In this document: piece after piece, positions 21,363 through 31,611 of the stretch
Layout: each line of letters starts with the position of its first letter
Position numbering within the stretch: position 1 is the first letter of the stretch
NCBI RefSeq assembly: GCF_025966695.1
Contig: NZ_JAOEIY010000002.1
Span: 528,298-592,297 of the forward strand
Direction: 5' to 3'
DNA: 64,000 nucleotides
Source of the DNA: Stutzerimonas sp. S1
GTDB taxonomy: Bacteria > Pseudomonadota > Gammaproteobacteria > Pseudomonadales > Pseudomonadaceae
Program-made: the position numbers and the translations under genes
The notes under the pieces: generated by a model
Databases searched by the model: none
What the model was told of the DNA's origin: nothing
What the model saw: only the letters and a program-made list of their open reading frames with translations

Positions 21363-22105
21363 ACGTGCTCAACCTCCGTCTTGATACCCAACAGGCGCAG
21401 GATCTCGCGGCGCTCGGCGGCGAACTCGGAAAGATCGTGACTCTTCTCGCAATGGGTAAAGTTGAAGGTCTTCAGCACCCGAGCTGGACGCGCACTGAAT
21501 ACCAGCACGTGATCGGCAAGATAGAGCGCCTCATCAACATCATGCGTCACCAACAGCACAGTCGGCTGATGCTCTTCGATCAGCTCGCGCAGCACATCCT
21601 GCAGCGCCATGCGCGTCAGTGCGTCGAGCGCACCGAATGGCTCATCCAGCAGCAGCACCTCGGGCTTGGCGATGAATGCACGAGCCAGTGCAGTGCGCTG
21701 ACGCATGCCGCCAGACACCTGATGGGGATAGTAATGCTCGAAGCCCTTGAGATTGACACGTGCCAACCAGGTCTCGGCCTGCTCGAACGCACTTGCCTTG
21801 CCGATACCCTGCAACTCTAGCGCCATGGCCACATTGGCCTGCAGACTGAGCCAGGGGTACAACGCATGCTCCTGGAACACCAAAGTGCGTCGAGGACTCG
21901 GAGTGGATATCGGCTGCTCATCAGCCAGTACGCGGCCTGCAGTTGGTTTCTCCAAGCCTGCCACCAGATGCAAGAGGGTCGACTTGCCACAACCCGACGG
22001 GCCGACGAGCGCAACCAACTCACCCTGAGCGAATTCACCACTGAAGCCCTTGATGACCTCCAACTGTCCGAAACGCTTGTCTACTTCTTCAAACCTGAGC
22101 TGCAT
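21359..22105 (-). CDS. ABC transporter ATP-binding protein (sulfonate/nitrate/taurine type)
   Basis: A 248-residue ATPase. It has Walker A GPSGCGKST, the signature QVSGGMRQRTALARAF, Walker B VLLLDEPFGALD and a histidine switch LLVTHDVDEALYLAD. The SsuB/TauB-type family is indicated by this arrangement and by its partners. Start 22105 (MQLRFEEVDKRFG) is chosen because upstream codons run into the intercistronic hairpin. Confidence 0.9.
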   Translation of the reverse strand: MQLRFEEVDKRFGQLEVIKGFSGEFAQGELVALVGPSGCGKSTLLHLVAGLEKPTAGRVLADEQPISTPSPRRTLVFQEHALYPWLSLQANVAMALELQGIGKASAFEQAETWLARVNLKGFEHYYPHQVSGGMRQRTALARAFIAKPEVLLLDEPFGALDALTRMALQDVLRELIEEHQPTVLLVTHDVDEALYLADHVLVFSARPARVLKTFNFTHCEKSHDLSEFAAERREILRLLGIKTEVEHV

Positions 22106-22152
22106 AAAAACTCTTGAAAATAAATGTGCCCGTCCTAAACGAGCCAAACAAA

Positions 22153-22175
22153 GACTGCCCGACAAGCGGGCAGTC
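22153..22175 (-). terminator. Intercistronic hairpin between binding protein and ATPase genes
   Basis: A perfect 9-bp stem GACTGCCCG / CGGGCAGTC with a 5-nt loop. On the minus strand it is followed by TTTGTTTGG. Sitting just after the substrate-binding gene, it may act as a partial terminator or 3' stabiliser, so that more binding protein than membrane components is made. Confidence 0.6.
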
Positions 22176-22198
22176 CGTTGTATGTGTTCGGTTACGAA

Positions 22199-23188
22199 TC
22201 AGAGCTCGCGTGCTTCCTGCCAAGACAGATCCAGGATTGCACGAGTGTCGAACGGCTTGCCGTCGCGAGTCTTCAGCGACCCCAGCTCCTGCAGGATATC
22301 GGCAAGCTCCTGGATCCGTGCCAGATCCTGCTCGTCCAGCTTGGCGCTGAAGGTTTGAGTAGCGATCGCCTCCTGGATGACAACCTCACGGGCCAGCTCA
22401 CCACGCTTGAGGGTCTTCAACGTCGGCTCGGCAATGAAGTAATCAGCGATTAGCTTGGCAGCATCGGCGGGTTGCTGTTCGAGCATGTCGATCGCCTCGC
22501 GTTGTGCATCGAGGGACTTCCATACCGCATCCTTGCGCTTGGCCAGCGTGTCGCCCGAAGTGATAACAACCATGCAGGGAAATGGCCAGACTTCGCCAAT
22601 CTCGTAGACCTGCCGAACCGGCGCGACCAGTTGAGCGATACGGTCATACGGCTCAAACAGGAAGGCAGCGTCCACACGCCCCGAAACCAACGACTGCACT
22701 GCCACCGCCGGACTGACGCCCATGATGTTTACATCGCTTGGGCGCAGCCCCGCGGCTTTCAGCGTCACGCCACGCAGCACCGCATCGGCGGTACTACCTT
22801 CGCGCTGGGACGCCAGGCTGCGATCCTTGAGACCGGCCACCTCGGTGATGCCGGTATCCTCGCGCACGAGGATCGAGTGGTAGCCCTGTTGAGCGCCACC
22901 CACCACTTTCAGGTCAGCTCCCTTCGATGCCCAGGCCACGGCGTTGGTAAAACCCAGTACACCGGTATCGAGCTGCCCGCCGACGATCGCCTTGATCAGG
23001 TCGGTGCCGGAACTGAACTCGACCAGCTCCACATCAAGGCCATGCTTCTTGTAGAGACCAGCCTCGTGGGCAACCATCGCCTGGGCGTCGTCCATCACCC
23101 GGATGTAGCCAACCTTGAGTTTGTCTTGCGCTTGGGCGAAAGCGCTGACAAGCAACAGTGCCGGAAAGAGCCAAAGCTTTGCTTTCAT
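22199..23188 (-). CDS. ABC transporter substrate-binding protein (SsuA/TauA/NrtA-like)
   Basis: A 329-residue periplasmic protein with signal peptide MKAKLWLFPALLLVSAFAQAQ. The NMT1/SsuA fold is suggested by LKVGYIRVMDDAQAMVAHEAGLY, FSSGTDLIKAIVGGQLDTG and SGRVDAAFLFEPYD. Start 23188 has GAGGT upstream. It opens a minus-strand operon with ATPase, permease and the small binding-like gene. A sulfur or nitrogen source is likely, but the ligand is not identifiable here. Confidence 0.88.
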   Translation of the reverse strand: MKAKLWLFPALLLVSAFAQAQDKLKVGYIRVMDDAQAMVAHEAGLYKKHGLDVELVEFSSGTDLIKAIVGGQLDTGVLGFTNAVAWASKGADLKVVGGAQQGYHSILVREDTGITEVAGLKDRSLASQREGSTADAVLRGVTLKAAGLRPSDVNIMGVSPAVAVQSLVSGRVDAAFLFEPYDRIAQLVAPVRQVYEIGEVWPFPCMVVITSGDTLAKRKDAVWKSLDAQREAIDMLEQQPADAAKLIADYFIAEPTLKTLKRGELAREVVIQEAIATQTFSAKLDEQDLARIQELADILQELGSLKTRDGKPFDTRAILDLSWQEAREL

Positions 23189-23241
23189 TACGACCTCGAT
23201 TGAGCTGCACGCAAAGAGATGCCACATATAACCAAAAACAA

Positions 23242-23269
23242 GATTCTTATTCTTTTTGGCTATCTGGCT
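23242..23269 (-). promoter_or_regulatory. AT-rich inverted repeat in the ABC operon promoter region
   Basis: CCAAAAA ... TTTTTGG flanks an AT-rich core containing AAGATTCTTATTC, about 55-80 bp before the binding-protein start. It is a plausible regulator site for this operon (for example a sulfur-starvation LysR regulator), but no specific factor can be named. Confidence 0.35.
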
Positions 23270-23372
23270 AATTTGGCTTAGAACTTTACATGAATCGAGG
23301 CGAACGGGGCACTAGCGAAACGCTATAAGGTTAAAGCGTCGGGGCATACCGCGTGCAACGCCCCGGACGCAG

Positions 23373-23972
23373 TCAGAGACTAATCGGCTTGCGTCCTGCC
23401 AGAGCGTGGGCCAGCGTGCCGCCATCGACCAGATCAAGCTCGCCGCCCAGCGGTACACCGTGGGCGATTCGACTGATGGTCAACCCTTTCGGGATCAGTA
23501 ACTGGGCAATGTAATGCGCAGTGGCTTCGCCCTCGACGGTTGGATTCGTCGCCAGGATCACTTCAGTGAAGGCGCCTTCAGCGACCCGCACCAGCAGCTC
23601 GGGAATACCGATGGCCTCCGGCCCGAGGCCATCGAGTGGCGAAAGATGCCCCTTGAGAACGAAATAGCGGCCGCGAAAGCCGGTCTGCTCGACGGCGAAC
23701 ACGTCGACGGGACTCTGCACCACGCACAGCAACGAATCGTCTCGCCGCGGATCGGCACATTGTTGGCACAGGTCATCTTCGCTGAGCGTGCGGCACTGCC
23801 GACAGTAGCCCACCCCTTCCATCGCCCGGGTCAGAGCCTGCGCCAGACGCAAGCCACCGCTGCGGTCGCGCTCGAGCAGCTGCAAGGCCATGCGCTGTGC
23901 AGTCTTCTGCCCGACACCGGGAAGAATTCGCAACGCATCGATAAGTTGACGAATCAGGGGACTGAAGCTCAT
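23373..23972 (-). CDS. recR: Recombination mediator RecR
   Basis: A 199-residue protein that with RecF/RecO loads RecA at gaps. A helix-hairpin-helix segment ([18 protein letters not shown]) is followed by a four-cysteine zinc site ([16 protein letters not shown]) and a Toprim domain. The order dnaX-ybaB-recR is widely conserved. Confidence 0.96.
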   Translation of the reverse strand: MSFSPLIRQLIDALRILPGVGQKTAQRMALQLLERDRSGGLRLAQALTRAMEGVGYCRQCRTLSEDDLCQQCADPRRDDSLLCVVQSPVDVFAVEQTGFRGRYFVLKGHLSPLDGLGPEAIGIPELLVRVAEGAFTEVILATNPTVEGEATAHYIAQLLIPKGLTISRIAHGVPLGGELDLVDGGTLAHALAGRKPISL

Positions 23973-24086
23973 GACATTACCAATTAGGACTACTTAAGAG
24001 AGAGCACTGCCAGCCAGCGTAGGCATCCCATCGGAACGGCCGCTAAGGCGCGGCCATGATCCGTTACTGGTGCAACCGAGCCGCTA

Positions 24087-24413
24087 TCAGAACGGCATCT
24101 TGAAACCAGGCGGTAGTTGCATACCGGCAGTCATGCCCGACATCTTTTCCTGGCTGTTCTGCTCGATCTTGCGCACCGCATCATTGACCGCGGCGGCGAT
24201 CAGATCTTCGAGGATCTCCTTGTCCTCCTGCATCAAGCTGTCGTCGAGACTGACACGCTTGACGTCATGTCGACCGTTCATCACCACGCTCACCAGGCCG
24301 GCCCCGGATTGGCCGGTAACCTCGGCGTTCGCCAGCTCCTCCTGCATCTTCTGCATTTTTTCCTGCATCTGCTGCGCCTGCTTCATCAGGCCGGCCATGC
24401 CACCTTTCATCAT
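24087..24413 (-). CDS. YbaB/EbfC nucleoid-associated protein
   Basis: A 108-residue DNA-binding protein of the YbaB/EbfC family. It has a long N-terminal helix rich in Q and M ([18 protein letters not shown]) and the conserved [27 protein letters not shown] strand region. It is methionine-rich and ends PPGFKMPF. I chose the ATG at 24413, which has GAGG 8 nt upstream, over the earlier GTG. It lies 19 bp after dnaX. Confidence 0.93.
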   Translation of the reverse strand: MMKGGMAGLMKQAQQMQEKMQKMQEELANAEVTGQSGAGLVSVVMNGRHDVKRVSLDDSLMQEDKEILEDLIAAAVNDAVRKIEQNSQEKMSGMTAGMQLPPGFKMPF

Positions 24414-24432
24414 GGGTATCACCTCAAATGGA

Positions 24433-26454
24433 TTAGGGTTCGGTGTGTTCTACGGGTTCGATGGTGCCGTCACGAATCACGGCGGCAAACTGCTGCATCA
24501 ACTGCTGCACCATGGGGTCAGCCTGGATCGCCACTTCCGCCGCTCGCTGACGCTCCTCGCGGCGACGCGCAGCCGCCTGGGCCGGCGTTTCCTGCTGTGG
24601 CTTCTTGAGTTCGATCTCCAGTTTCAGGGTCCGGCCGTGATACTGATTGAGAGCATCATTCAGACGCCGCTGTTGGGTGGCGTTGAATAACGCGCTCTGT
24701 GCCGGATCCAGGTGCATGAGCCAGCGATCGCCGTCCACCTCGATCAGGCTGCAGTTGGCGGCAATGCTGCCAGTCAGCCCCGACAGGCCTAGCTTGAGAT
24801 ACAGCTCCAGCCATTCAGCTGCCAGTCCCGTGGCAGGCTCGGCCGCTGGTAGCAGCTCGCTGGAACTCGGCTCCGACGCCGGTTCGACGAGATCATCCAG
24901 ATAGGCTTCGACCTGATTCTCGACCTCGAAATAATCTTCATCGGTCAGTGGCGGTTCGTCATCGTCAGGCTCTTCATCCTGAGCAACGGAAGCGACATGG
25001 TCCGTCGCGTCAGGTACCGCCAACGGCTGCTCGACAGCTGTAGCTTCGACTACTACCGCAGGCGTACTCGGCGGCTCTGCCCACGGCACATCGATGATCG
25101 GCGGCGAAGCCGGAACCGCGACTGCCGCGCTTTCGGGCGCCACGGAAACGGATCCGACCGGCTTCGACTCGAGCACCGGCGAATGCTCTGCCGCTCGCTC
25201 GCCCATCACGGCGGCATCCGTTGACGCCATAGCGGTCTGCGCTTGGGTAACAGACGCATCGACCGGCGCCACAACGGCAGCCGGCATGGCCACCGGCGCC
25301 TTGCGGGAATCAGCCGTGGCCTGGCTGACTCCCAGATTCTTTAATGATGTTCGCGGCGCATCTTCACTATCGGCGGGACGGAAGGCGAGCATGCGCAGCA
25401 ACACCATCTCGAAGCCACTGCGCGGATCTGGCGCCAGCGGCAGATCGCGTCGACCGATCAGGCCCATCTGGTAATAGAACTGTACGTCTTCTGCCGGCAG
25501 CGCCTGCGCCAGGGCAAGTACGCGATCACGATCGCCCTGACCGTTGTCCACCGCCTCCGGCAGGGCCTGGGCGATGGCCACGCGGTGCAGCACATTGAGT
25601 ATCTCAGCCAGTACGCCGGTCCAGTCCGGGCCCTGTTCAGCCAGATGGCGAACCGCTTCAAGCAACGCTCGCGCGTCGCCTTCGAGCAACGCCTGCAATA
25701 CACCGTAGACCTGGCCGTGATCGAGCGTGCCAAGCATGGCTCGAACATCGGCAGCGAGCACTTTACCTTCGCCGAAGGCGATCGCCTGGTCGGTCAGGCT
25801 CATCGCGTCGCGCATCGAACCGTCCGCAGCGCGACCGAGCAGCCACAGGGCATCATCCTCGAATGGCACGTTTTCGACGGTCAGCACGTGGGTCAGGTGC
25901 TCGACCACCCGCTCCGGCGGCATGTTCTTCAACGAGAACTGCAAGCAACGCGAGAGAATGGTGACCGGCAGCTTCTGCGGATCGGTGGTCGCCAAGAGGA
26001 ACTTGACGTGAGGTGGCGGCTCCTCGAGGGTCTTGAGCAGCGCATTGAATGAGTGCGACGAGAGCATGTGCACTTCGTCGATCAGATAGACCTTGTAACG
26101 TCCGCGGCTAGGCGCGTACTGCACGTTATCCAACAGCTCGCGCGTGTCTTCGACTTTGGTACGGCTCGCGGCGTCCACCTCGATCAGATCGACGAAGCGC
26201 CCTTCGTCGATCTCCCGGCACACCGAACACTCGCCACACGGCGTCGAGCTCACACCGGCCTCGCAATTCAGACACTTGGCGATGATCCGCGCGATGGTCG
26301 TCTTGCCGACTCCCCGGGTACCGGTGAAAAGATAAGCATGGTGCAGACGCTGGTTATCCAGCGCATTGATCAGGGCCTTGAGCACATGCGTCTGGCCGAC
26401 CATTTCGCGGAACGAGCGCGGACGCCATTTACGGGCTAGAACCTGATAACTCAT
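24433..26454 (-). CDS. dnaX: DNA polymerase III subunit tau/gamma
   Basis: A 673-residue clamp-loader ATPase. Walker [10 protein letters not shown] lies near residue 45, with a zinc module [19 protein letters not shown] (near 64-82), IDEVHMLS and the SRC motif LSRCLQF. A long acidic, alanine- and proline-rich linker (about 370-530) leads to the tau-specific C-terminal domain that binds polymerase alpha. I saw no A6G-type slippery heptamer like that of E. coli, so a gamma form by frameshift is not supported. Confidence 0.95.
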   Translation of the reverse strand: MSYQVLARKWRPRSFREMVGQTHVLKALINALDNQRLHHAYLFTGTRGVGKTTIARIIAKCLNCEAGVSSTPCGECSVCREIDEGRFVDLIEVDAASRTKVEDTRELLDNVQYAPSRGRYKVYLIDEVHMLSSHSFNALLKTLEEPPPHVKFLLATTDPQKLPVTILSRCLQFSLKNMPPERVVEHLTHVLTVENVPFEDDALWLLGRAADGSMRDAMSLTDQAIAFGEGKVLAADVRAMLGTLDHGQVYGVLQALLEGDARALLEAVRHLAEQGPDWTGVLAEILNVLHRVAIAQALPEAVDNGQGDRDRVLALAQALPAEDVQFYYQMGLIGRRDLPLAPDPRSGFEMVLLRMLAFRPADSEDAPRTSLKNLGVSQATADSRKAPVAMPAAVVAPVDASVTQAQTAMASTDAAVMGERAAEHSPVLESKPVGSVSVAPESAAVAVPASPPIIDVPWAEPPSTPAVVVEATAVEQPLAVPDATDHVASVAQDEEPDDDEPPLTDEDYFEVENQVEAYLDDLVEPASEPSSSELLPAAEPATGLAAEWLELYLKLGLSGLTGSIAANCSLIEVDGDRWLMHLDPAQSALFNATQQRRLNDALNQYHGRTLKLEIELKKPQQETPAQAAARRREERQRAAEVAIQADPMVQQLMQQFAAVIRDGTIEPVEHTEP

Positions 26455-26543
26455 AACACCATCATGGGCTGAAGCGGAGGACGGGTAATGCTAGCGGAGC
26501 AGGCCGCAAATTGCATCCAGCCGCACGCAATCGGCCAAACAGC

Positions 26544-27686
26544 CTAGCCTAGCTGCGCCCCCAGCCCGCGTACGATGCTCGCGAGCGCGGTGCTTCCACC
26601 ATGAATACTTACCTGCACCCCATCGATCTCCCGACGAGGCGGATACGCTTTGCGCAGCTGGTCAAATGCTGCACGGCGCTGCATCTCATTGCCGACCAGG
26701 CTGCGGCGGAACGCGGCATCATCGCTGCGCGGGTCATAAATCGCGCGGCACAACGTAGCCAGCACGTAACGAGGATCAGCATCGGCAGCGAAGCTCAGTG
26801 CTTGCAACGCGGGTGGCGGCATCAATTCTTCCAGTGTCACCGTAGGGGCCAGTCCTCGGCTTGCGCAGAATGCCTGATAGATCTGCGCGGTACCGCGCAA
26901 CTTGCCGTCCAGACTGTACCCGGCGATATGGGGTGTCGCGATACGACATAGCTCGGCCAACCCGACATCAACCTGCGGCTCGCCCTCCCAGACATCCAGC
27001 ACCGCCTGCACGTCCGGACGGCTCTGCAGCACTTCACGCAGCGCGACGTTATCCACCACCGGACCGCGACTGGCGTTGATCAGCCAGCTACCAGGCCGTA
27101 GTTGCGCCAGTTTAGCGGCGTCGAATAAATGAAAGGTCGAATGCGCGCCCTGCAGGTTCAATGGAGTGTGCAGGCTGATTGCGTCGCACTCGGCGATGAT
27201 CTCGGCCAGCGAGACGAAATCACCGGCCTCCGACGCCTGCCGTGGCGGATCGCAGACACGCACGTCCCAGCCCAGGCCACGCAACACTTCTACCAGACGC
27301 CCGCCGACCTCGCCCGCACCCACGACTCCATAACGCCGACTCGCGAGATCCGCGCCCTGCTGTTCGGCCAGGGCCAGCAGACTGCCTAGAACATAGTCCA
27401 CCACACCGCGCGCATTGCAGCCCGGTGCGCTGGCCCACTCGATGCCGGCCTCGTAGAAATAGTTCAGGTCGAGATGGTCGGTACCAATGGTGCAAGTGCC
27501 GACGAAACGTACCGGCGTACCGGCAAGTAATTCGCGGTCGACGCGGGTAACCGAGCGCACCAGCAGTACGTCGGCCTGCTCCAATGCCGTGCGATTGATC
27601 GATCGGCCCGCCATACGACGAATCGTGCCGAAATCGGCAAAAAAGGCATCGACCAGAGGAATGTTCTCATCGGCGAGGATACGCAT
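26544..27686 (-). CDS. pdxB: Erythronate-4-phosphate dehydrogenase
   Basis: A 380-residue D-2-hydroxyacid dehydrogenase of vitamin B6 synthesis. It has the NAD-binding [21 protein letters not shown], the catalytic-region SLHTPLN, and [11 protein letters not shown]. The PdxB-specific C-terminal dimerisation domain is present. Start 27686 ([16 protein letters not shown]) matches the family. An earlier in-frame codon would add 22 unrelated residues. It is divergent from the MATE pump gene. Confidence 0.95.
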   Translation of the reverse strand: MRILADENIPLVDAFFADFGTIRRMAGRSINRTALEQADVLLVRSVTRVDRELLAGTPVRFVGTCTIGTDHLDLNYFYEAGIEWASAPGCNARGVVDYVLGSLLALAEQQGADLASRRYGVVGAGEVGGRLVEVLRGLGWDVRVCDPPRQASEAGDFVSLAEIIAECDAISLHTPLNLQGAHSTFHLFDAAKLAQLRPGSWLINASRGPVVDNVALREVLQSRPDVQAVLDVWEGEPQVDVGLAELCRIATPHIAGYSLDGKLRGTAQIYQAFCASRGLAPTVTLEELMPPPALQALSFAADADPRYVLATLCRAIYDPRSDDAAFRRSLVGNEMQRRAAFDQLRKAYPPRREIDGVQVSIHGGSTALASIVRGLGAQLG

Positions 27687-27805
27687 GGCAGGCTCCGTTT
27701 CAGATGCGCCCCATTCTAGACGGCTTGTCGCTGTTTTTCCGCCTTCCGACACGCTGCGGCGCGGCGTAGACTACCCCGCTCTTTGTATACAACCGGAACG
27801 ATGCA

Positions 27806-29263
27806 ATGCCTACTGAGCCGCGACTCAGACGGGTTCAGATCGAGCTTCGTACGCTCTTCGCCCTCGCCCTGCCGATGATGATCGCCCAACTGGCCAATAC
27901 CGCGATGGGCTTCGTCGACACGGTGATGGCTGGCCGTGTCAGTGCCCACGACCTGGCTGCGGTAGCGCTGGGCAATTCCATCTGGGTGCCGGTATTCCTG
28001 CTGCTGACTGGCGTGATCCTGGCGACCACGCCCAATGTCGCGCAGCACTTCGGTGCCGGGCGATTCGAACGGATCGGCCCGCTGGTGCGTCAGGCCCTGT
28101 GGATGGGTGGCGGCCTCGGCGGCTTGTGCGCCATTGTGATGTGGAATGCGGAGCCAGTGCTGCACTGGATGAAGGTCGAACCCGTGTTGATCGATCCCAG
28201 CATGGCCTATCTGCGCGCAGTCGCCTGCGGTTTCCCGGCTATCGGCCTGTACCAGGTGCTGCGCTGCTACAGCGATGGCCTCGGTCACTCGCGGCCAAGC
28301 ATGGTGCTGGGCATCCTCGGCCTGCTGTTGAACATCCCTCTCAACTACATCTTCATCTACGGCAAGCTCGGTGCTCCCGCGCTCGGCGGCGTCGGCTGCG
28401 GCGTCGCAACCGCGCTGGTGATGCTGTTCATGCTACTGGGCATGCTGTTCTGGGTCAGACGGGCCGCCCCCTACAGGTCGAGCCAGCTGTTCACCCATTT
28501 CGAGCGGCCAAACTGGCCGGCGCTGCGGCACCTGCTCTCGGTCGGGGTGCCGATCGGTATCGCTGTATTTGCGGAAGCCAGCATCTTCTCGGTGATCGCG
28601 CTGTTGATCGGGGCGCTGGGCGCCACGGTGGTGGCCGGTCACCAGATCGCGCTGAATTTCACTTCGCTGATTTTCATGATCCCGCTCTCACTGGGCATGG
28701 CCGTCACTGTGCGCGTCGGCCAGGCGCTGGGCCGCAATGCGCCGCGAGATGCACGTTTCGCTGCCGGCGTGGGCATGGGTACGGCGCTGGTATATGCCTG
28801 CTTTTCCGCCAGCTCGATGTTGCTGTTTGCCGAACAGATCGCCCGCATCTACACGCCGGATCCCGCTGTGATCGCCGTAGCAGCAAGCCTGTTCTTCTAT
28901 GCGGCGCTGTTCCAGTTCTCCGATGTTGTGCAGGTCACTGCCGCCGGCGCACTGCGCGGCTATCAGGACACGCGCATGACCATGCTGTTCACGCTGTTCG
29001 CATACTGGGCCATCGGCTTGCCGATCGGGTATGTGCTCGGATTAACCGACCATCTCGGCACAGCGTCGGGACCCGGCGGCCTGTGGCAGGGTCTGATTGC
29101 CGGACTCAGCTGTGCCGCGGTGCTGCTCAGCATCCGTCTGGCCCGAAGCGCACGGCGAACGATCCGGACGCAGGGCCGCGCCAAGCTTCATCCTGAACGA
29201 GCGAGCACCTCAGGCCTCCAAAGCCAAAAGGATACCGCTCACCACCAGGAAACCACTGAATAG
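27806..29263 (+). CDS. MATE-family multidrug efflux transporter
   Basis: A 485-residue 12-helix transporter of the NorM-like MATE family, exporting cationic drugs in exchange for Na+ or H+. It shows LALPMMIAQLANTAMGFVD near residue 22, the repeated half with GVPIGIAVFAEAS, and the family VAGHQIALNF. The last about 40 residues are a polar tail. Its 3' end overlaps the convergent TauE-like gene by 54 bp. Confidence 0.9.
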   Translation: MPTEPRLRRVQIELRTLFALALPMMIAQLANTAMGFVDTVMAGRVSAHDLAAVALGNSIWVPVFLLLTGVILATTPNVAQHFGAGRFERIGPLVRQALWMGGGLGGLCAIVMWNAEPVLHWMKVEPVLIDPSMAYLRAVACGFPAIGLYQVLRCYSDGLGHSRPSMVLGILGLLLNIPLNYIFIYGKLGAPALGGVGCGVATALVMLFMLLGMLFWVRRAAPYRSSQLFTHFERPNWPALRHLLSVGVPIGIAVFAEASIFSVIALLIGALGATVVAGHQIALNFTSLIFMIPLSLGMAVTVRVGQALGRNAPRDARFAAGVGMGTALVYACFSASSMLLFAEQIARIYTPDPAVIAVAASLFFYAALFQFSDVVQVTAAGALRGYQDTRMTMLFTLFAYWAIGLPIGYVLGLTDHLGTASGPGGLWQGLIAGLSCAAVLLSIRLARSARRTIRTQGRAKLHPERASTSGLQSQKDTAHHQETTE

Positions 29264-29965
29264 CACTCGCAGCAGGCGCTCGGGCAAGGCATGCGCCAGC
29301 TTTACGCCAAGACTGATGCTGAGCAACCCTCCAACCGCCAGCGGCAGGCCAAGCATCCAGTTGACCTGTCCATGCAGTGCGTAGGTCATCAGGGTTACCC
29401 CGGTGCTCGGCGCTGCAAGCGATAGCGATAGACCTTGCGCCACCACCTGGCTGGTGCCGAACACGCTGGTCAGCACCGGCGTCGCCAACACCGCACCACC
29501 TACACCGAAGAGGCCACCCAGCGCTCCGGCGCCGGCCCCCAGCGCGCCCAGCCAGGGCCAAGGATGGCGCAACTGCGTACTCCCTGGCGTCGAGCGAAGA
29601 AATGCCCGCATCAGCGTATAGGCCGCCAGCACGAAGAGAAAACCGACAAAGGCCAGGCGCATCCTCCCGGCATCCAGGGATACTGCCAGCGCCGCACCAA
29701 GAATGGCGAAGCAGAAGCTGGGCACGGCCAGCGCAGCGGCATGACGAAAGTCGATCCGGTTGCGTTGATGGTAACGCCAGATCGCCAGCAGCACGTTCGG
29801 CACCACCATCACCAGCGCGGTGCCCTGGGCGAGCTGCTGATCGAGCCCGAACAGCACTCCCAGAACCGGTATCGCAATCAATCCGCCGCCGATGCCGAAC
29901 AACCCGCCAAGAGCCCCTAGTGCCATGCCAAGAAGCACATTCAGGACGATATCAACTACAGGCAC
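29210..29965 (-). CDS. TauE/SafE-family membrane transporter
   Basis: A 251-residue membrane protein of the TauE/SafE (DUF81) family with two related halves: ALGGLFGIGGGLIAIPVLG near the N-terminus and GALGGLFGVGGAVLATPVL in the middle. These are the duplicated GxGGG family motifs. GTG 29965 is chosen because GGAG precedes it and membrane helix 1 then starts at once. Members export sulfite, sulfoacetate and related anions. The specificity here is unknown. It is divergent from a LysR regulator, which may control it. Confidence 0.85.
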   Translation of the reverse strand: MPVVDIVLNVLLGMALGALGGLFGIGGGLIAIPVLGVLFGLDQQLAQGTALVMVVPNVLLAIWRYHQRNRIDFRHAAALAVPSFCFAILGAALAVSLDAGRMRLAFVGFLFVLAAYTLMRAFLRSTPGSTQLRHPWPWLGALGAGAGALGGLFGVGGAVLATPVLTSVFGTSQVVAQGLSLSLAAPSTGVTLMTYALHGQVNWMLGLPLAVGGLLSISLGVKLAHALPERLLRVLFSGFLVVSGILLALEA

Positions 29966-30070
29966 TGCACTGCTCCAGTGTAAAAACGTAATGGTAGGAC
30001 TACGCGCTTGGTGCGTACACGCACAACCCTGCACAATGGCTTTGCATAAATCGCAATAGCGAGGATCTCA

Positions 30071-31027
30071 GTGCAGACAAACCTTTTCGCCGAACAGCTA
30101 CGACTGTTCCTCGATGTATTGGAATCCGGCAATTTTTCCGCGGCGGCGCGGGTGCATGGCCTGACACCCTCATCGGTTGCCCGTCGTATCGATGCGCTGG
30201 AGCGTTCGCTTGGCTGTCAGCTGTTCAGCCGTAGCACCCACGGCATTCGCAGTACACCGGCTGCACTGGCATTCGCGGAACGCGCCCAGCGCATCGTCCG
30301 AGAACTGCAACTGGCTCGCGCTGAAGCCTCTGCGCTGGACAGCAAGCCAGAAGGCTTGATCCGCATCGATGCACCGTCGCCCTTTGGCCGCCGTCATCTG
30401 GCACCCGCGCTTGCCGAGTTTCTTGGCGCCTATTCCGGCGTGGACGTCCAGCTGCGCCTGATCGACAGCTTCGTCGATCTGCACGGACAACATCTGGGCA
30501 AGGTCGATCTGGTTCTGCGAATAGGCCCGCTCGCCGACACGCGACTAGTGGCGACGCCATTGGCGCCGATGGTACGCATCGCCTGCGCCAGCCCTGGCTA
30601 CCTGCAGCGTCACGGTACACCGCTGCAGCCTCGCGAACTGCTGGAGCACGATGGCCTCGATTGGGACGCCCTCGCCCCACCCCATGCCTGGCGCTTTGAA
30701 GACGACGGCGCACAACGTCTGTTCCGGCCACGTCGTCTACGCATGGTCGCCAACAACGCCGAAGCCTTGTTGTCAGGCGTACTCGCGGGACTGGGCATCG
30801 CCCATTTGCCGACCTGGTTGATCAGCGAGTACCTGCTGCGAGGCGAGTTGTTGCCGCTGTTTTGCGAGCAAGGTCTACCGAAGCCCGAAGCCAGCGGCAT
30901 CTATGCGCTGCGCCTGACCCGCGAAGCCGACTCGCGTACTCGGTTGCTACTGGAATTTCTGAAGAATCGCTTCGGCCCAGTCCCACCCTGGGACCAGGCG
31001 CTACAAAGCGGATTCATGCGTAGTTGA
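30071..31027 (+). CDS. LysR-family transcriptional regulator
   Basis: A 318-residue LysR regulator. The winged helix-turn-helix covers residues about 5-64 (FLDVLESGNFSAAARVHGLTPSSVARRIDALERSLG) and the effector domain has the CrgA-like layout (IRIDAPSPFGRRHLAPALAEF). GTG 30071 is preceded by GAGGA. The 105-bp gap to the divergent TauE/SafE gene makes that gene the likeliest target. Confidence 0.88.
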   Translation: MQTNLFAEQLRLFLDVLESGNFSAAARVHGLTPSSVARRIDALERSLGCQLFSRSTHGIRSTPAALAFAERAQRIVRELQLARAEASALDSKPEGLIRIDAPSPFGRRHLAPALAEFLGAYSGVDVQLRLIDSFVDLHGQHLGKVDLVLRIGPLADTRLVATPLAPMVRIACASPGYLQRHGTPLQPRELLEHDGLDWDALAPPHAWRFEDDGAQRLFRPRRLRMVANNAEALLSGVLAGLGIAHLPTWLISEYLLRGELLPLFCEQGLPKPEASGIYALRLTREADSRTRLLLEFLKNRFGPVPPWDQALQSGFMRS

Positions 31028-31040
31028 GGCTTAGCAGGTG

Positions 31041-31382
31041 TCAGAAGCCGCGATCGCCCAGTTCCTGGGTGACGCCCCAGCCATCGAGCACACCGCCGAG
31101 TGGCTCGACCAGATCTTCCAGATCCTGTTCGAAGTCCCCGATGCCGTCGAACGTGGCGTACATGACCTTGCTGACCTGCAGATTCCAGGCACCGTCCTCA
31201 CGAGGAAGAATCTGCGCATTGATGGATTCGCCGCGGAAACTGCGCGCTGCCACATGCGCGCGATCGCGATCTGGAAACACCGCATAGAACTCGATGGGAT
31301 GGACCCGGGTGAAATCGAAACCGCCCTCTTTCATCTGGCGAAGAACATTGCTGCTGACATCCTCGTGGAAGGTGGCACTCAT
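31041..31382 (-). CDS. RraB-family ribonuclease E regulator-like protein
   Basis: A 113-residue protein similar to RraB, which binds and inhibits RNase E in E. coli. It reads MSATFHEDVSSNVLRQMKEG, then HPIEFYAVFPDRDRAHVAAR and ILPREDGAWNLQVSKVMYAT, matching the beta-alpha-beta RraB fold. Start 31382 has GAGGAGG upstream. It is convergent with the LysR gene. RNase E control is inferred from family membership only. Confidence 0.75.
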   Translation of the reverse strand: MSATFHEDVSSNVLRQMKEGGFDFTRVHPIEFYAVFPDRDRAHVAARSFRGESINAQILPREDGAWNLQVSKVMYATFDGIGDFEQDLEDLVEPLGGVLDGWGVTQELGDRGF

Positions 31383-31611
31383 GATTTGAACCTCCTCTCG
31401 ATCGATGGATGAAACAATTCTCCCGAATAATGGCCTGCGACACGCAATACGCAACGCGCCAACGGCCTGTTATCACATCTGAGTATGGGATGCCCGCTGT
31501 GTTCACGCCACGACAATTCCCGCGCGCAAAAAATCGACGCGCACGGACGTCGCGTTACCAAGGCAAGTAGGGAGGAAGCAGGCGCCTGCTCGTAACAGAC
31601 GCCTTGGAGCA

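Noticed and set aside
24433..26454. Programmed frameshift in dnaX giving a gamma subunit
   Set aside because: No A6G-like slippery heptamer or downstream stem was seen. Only the full tau form is supported.
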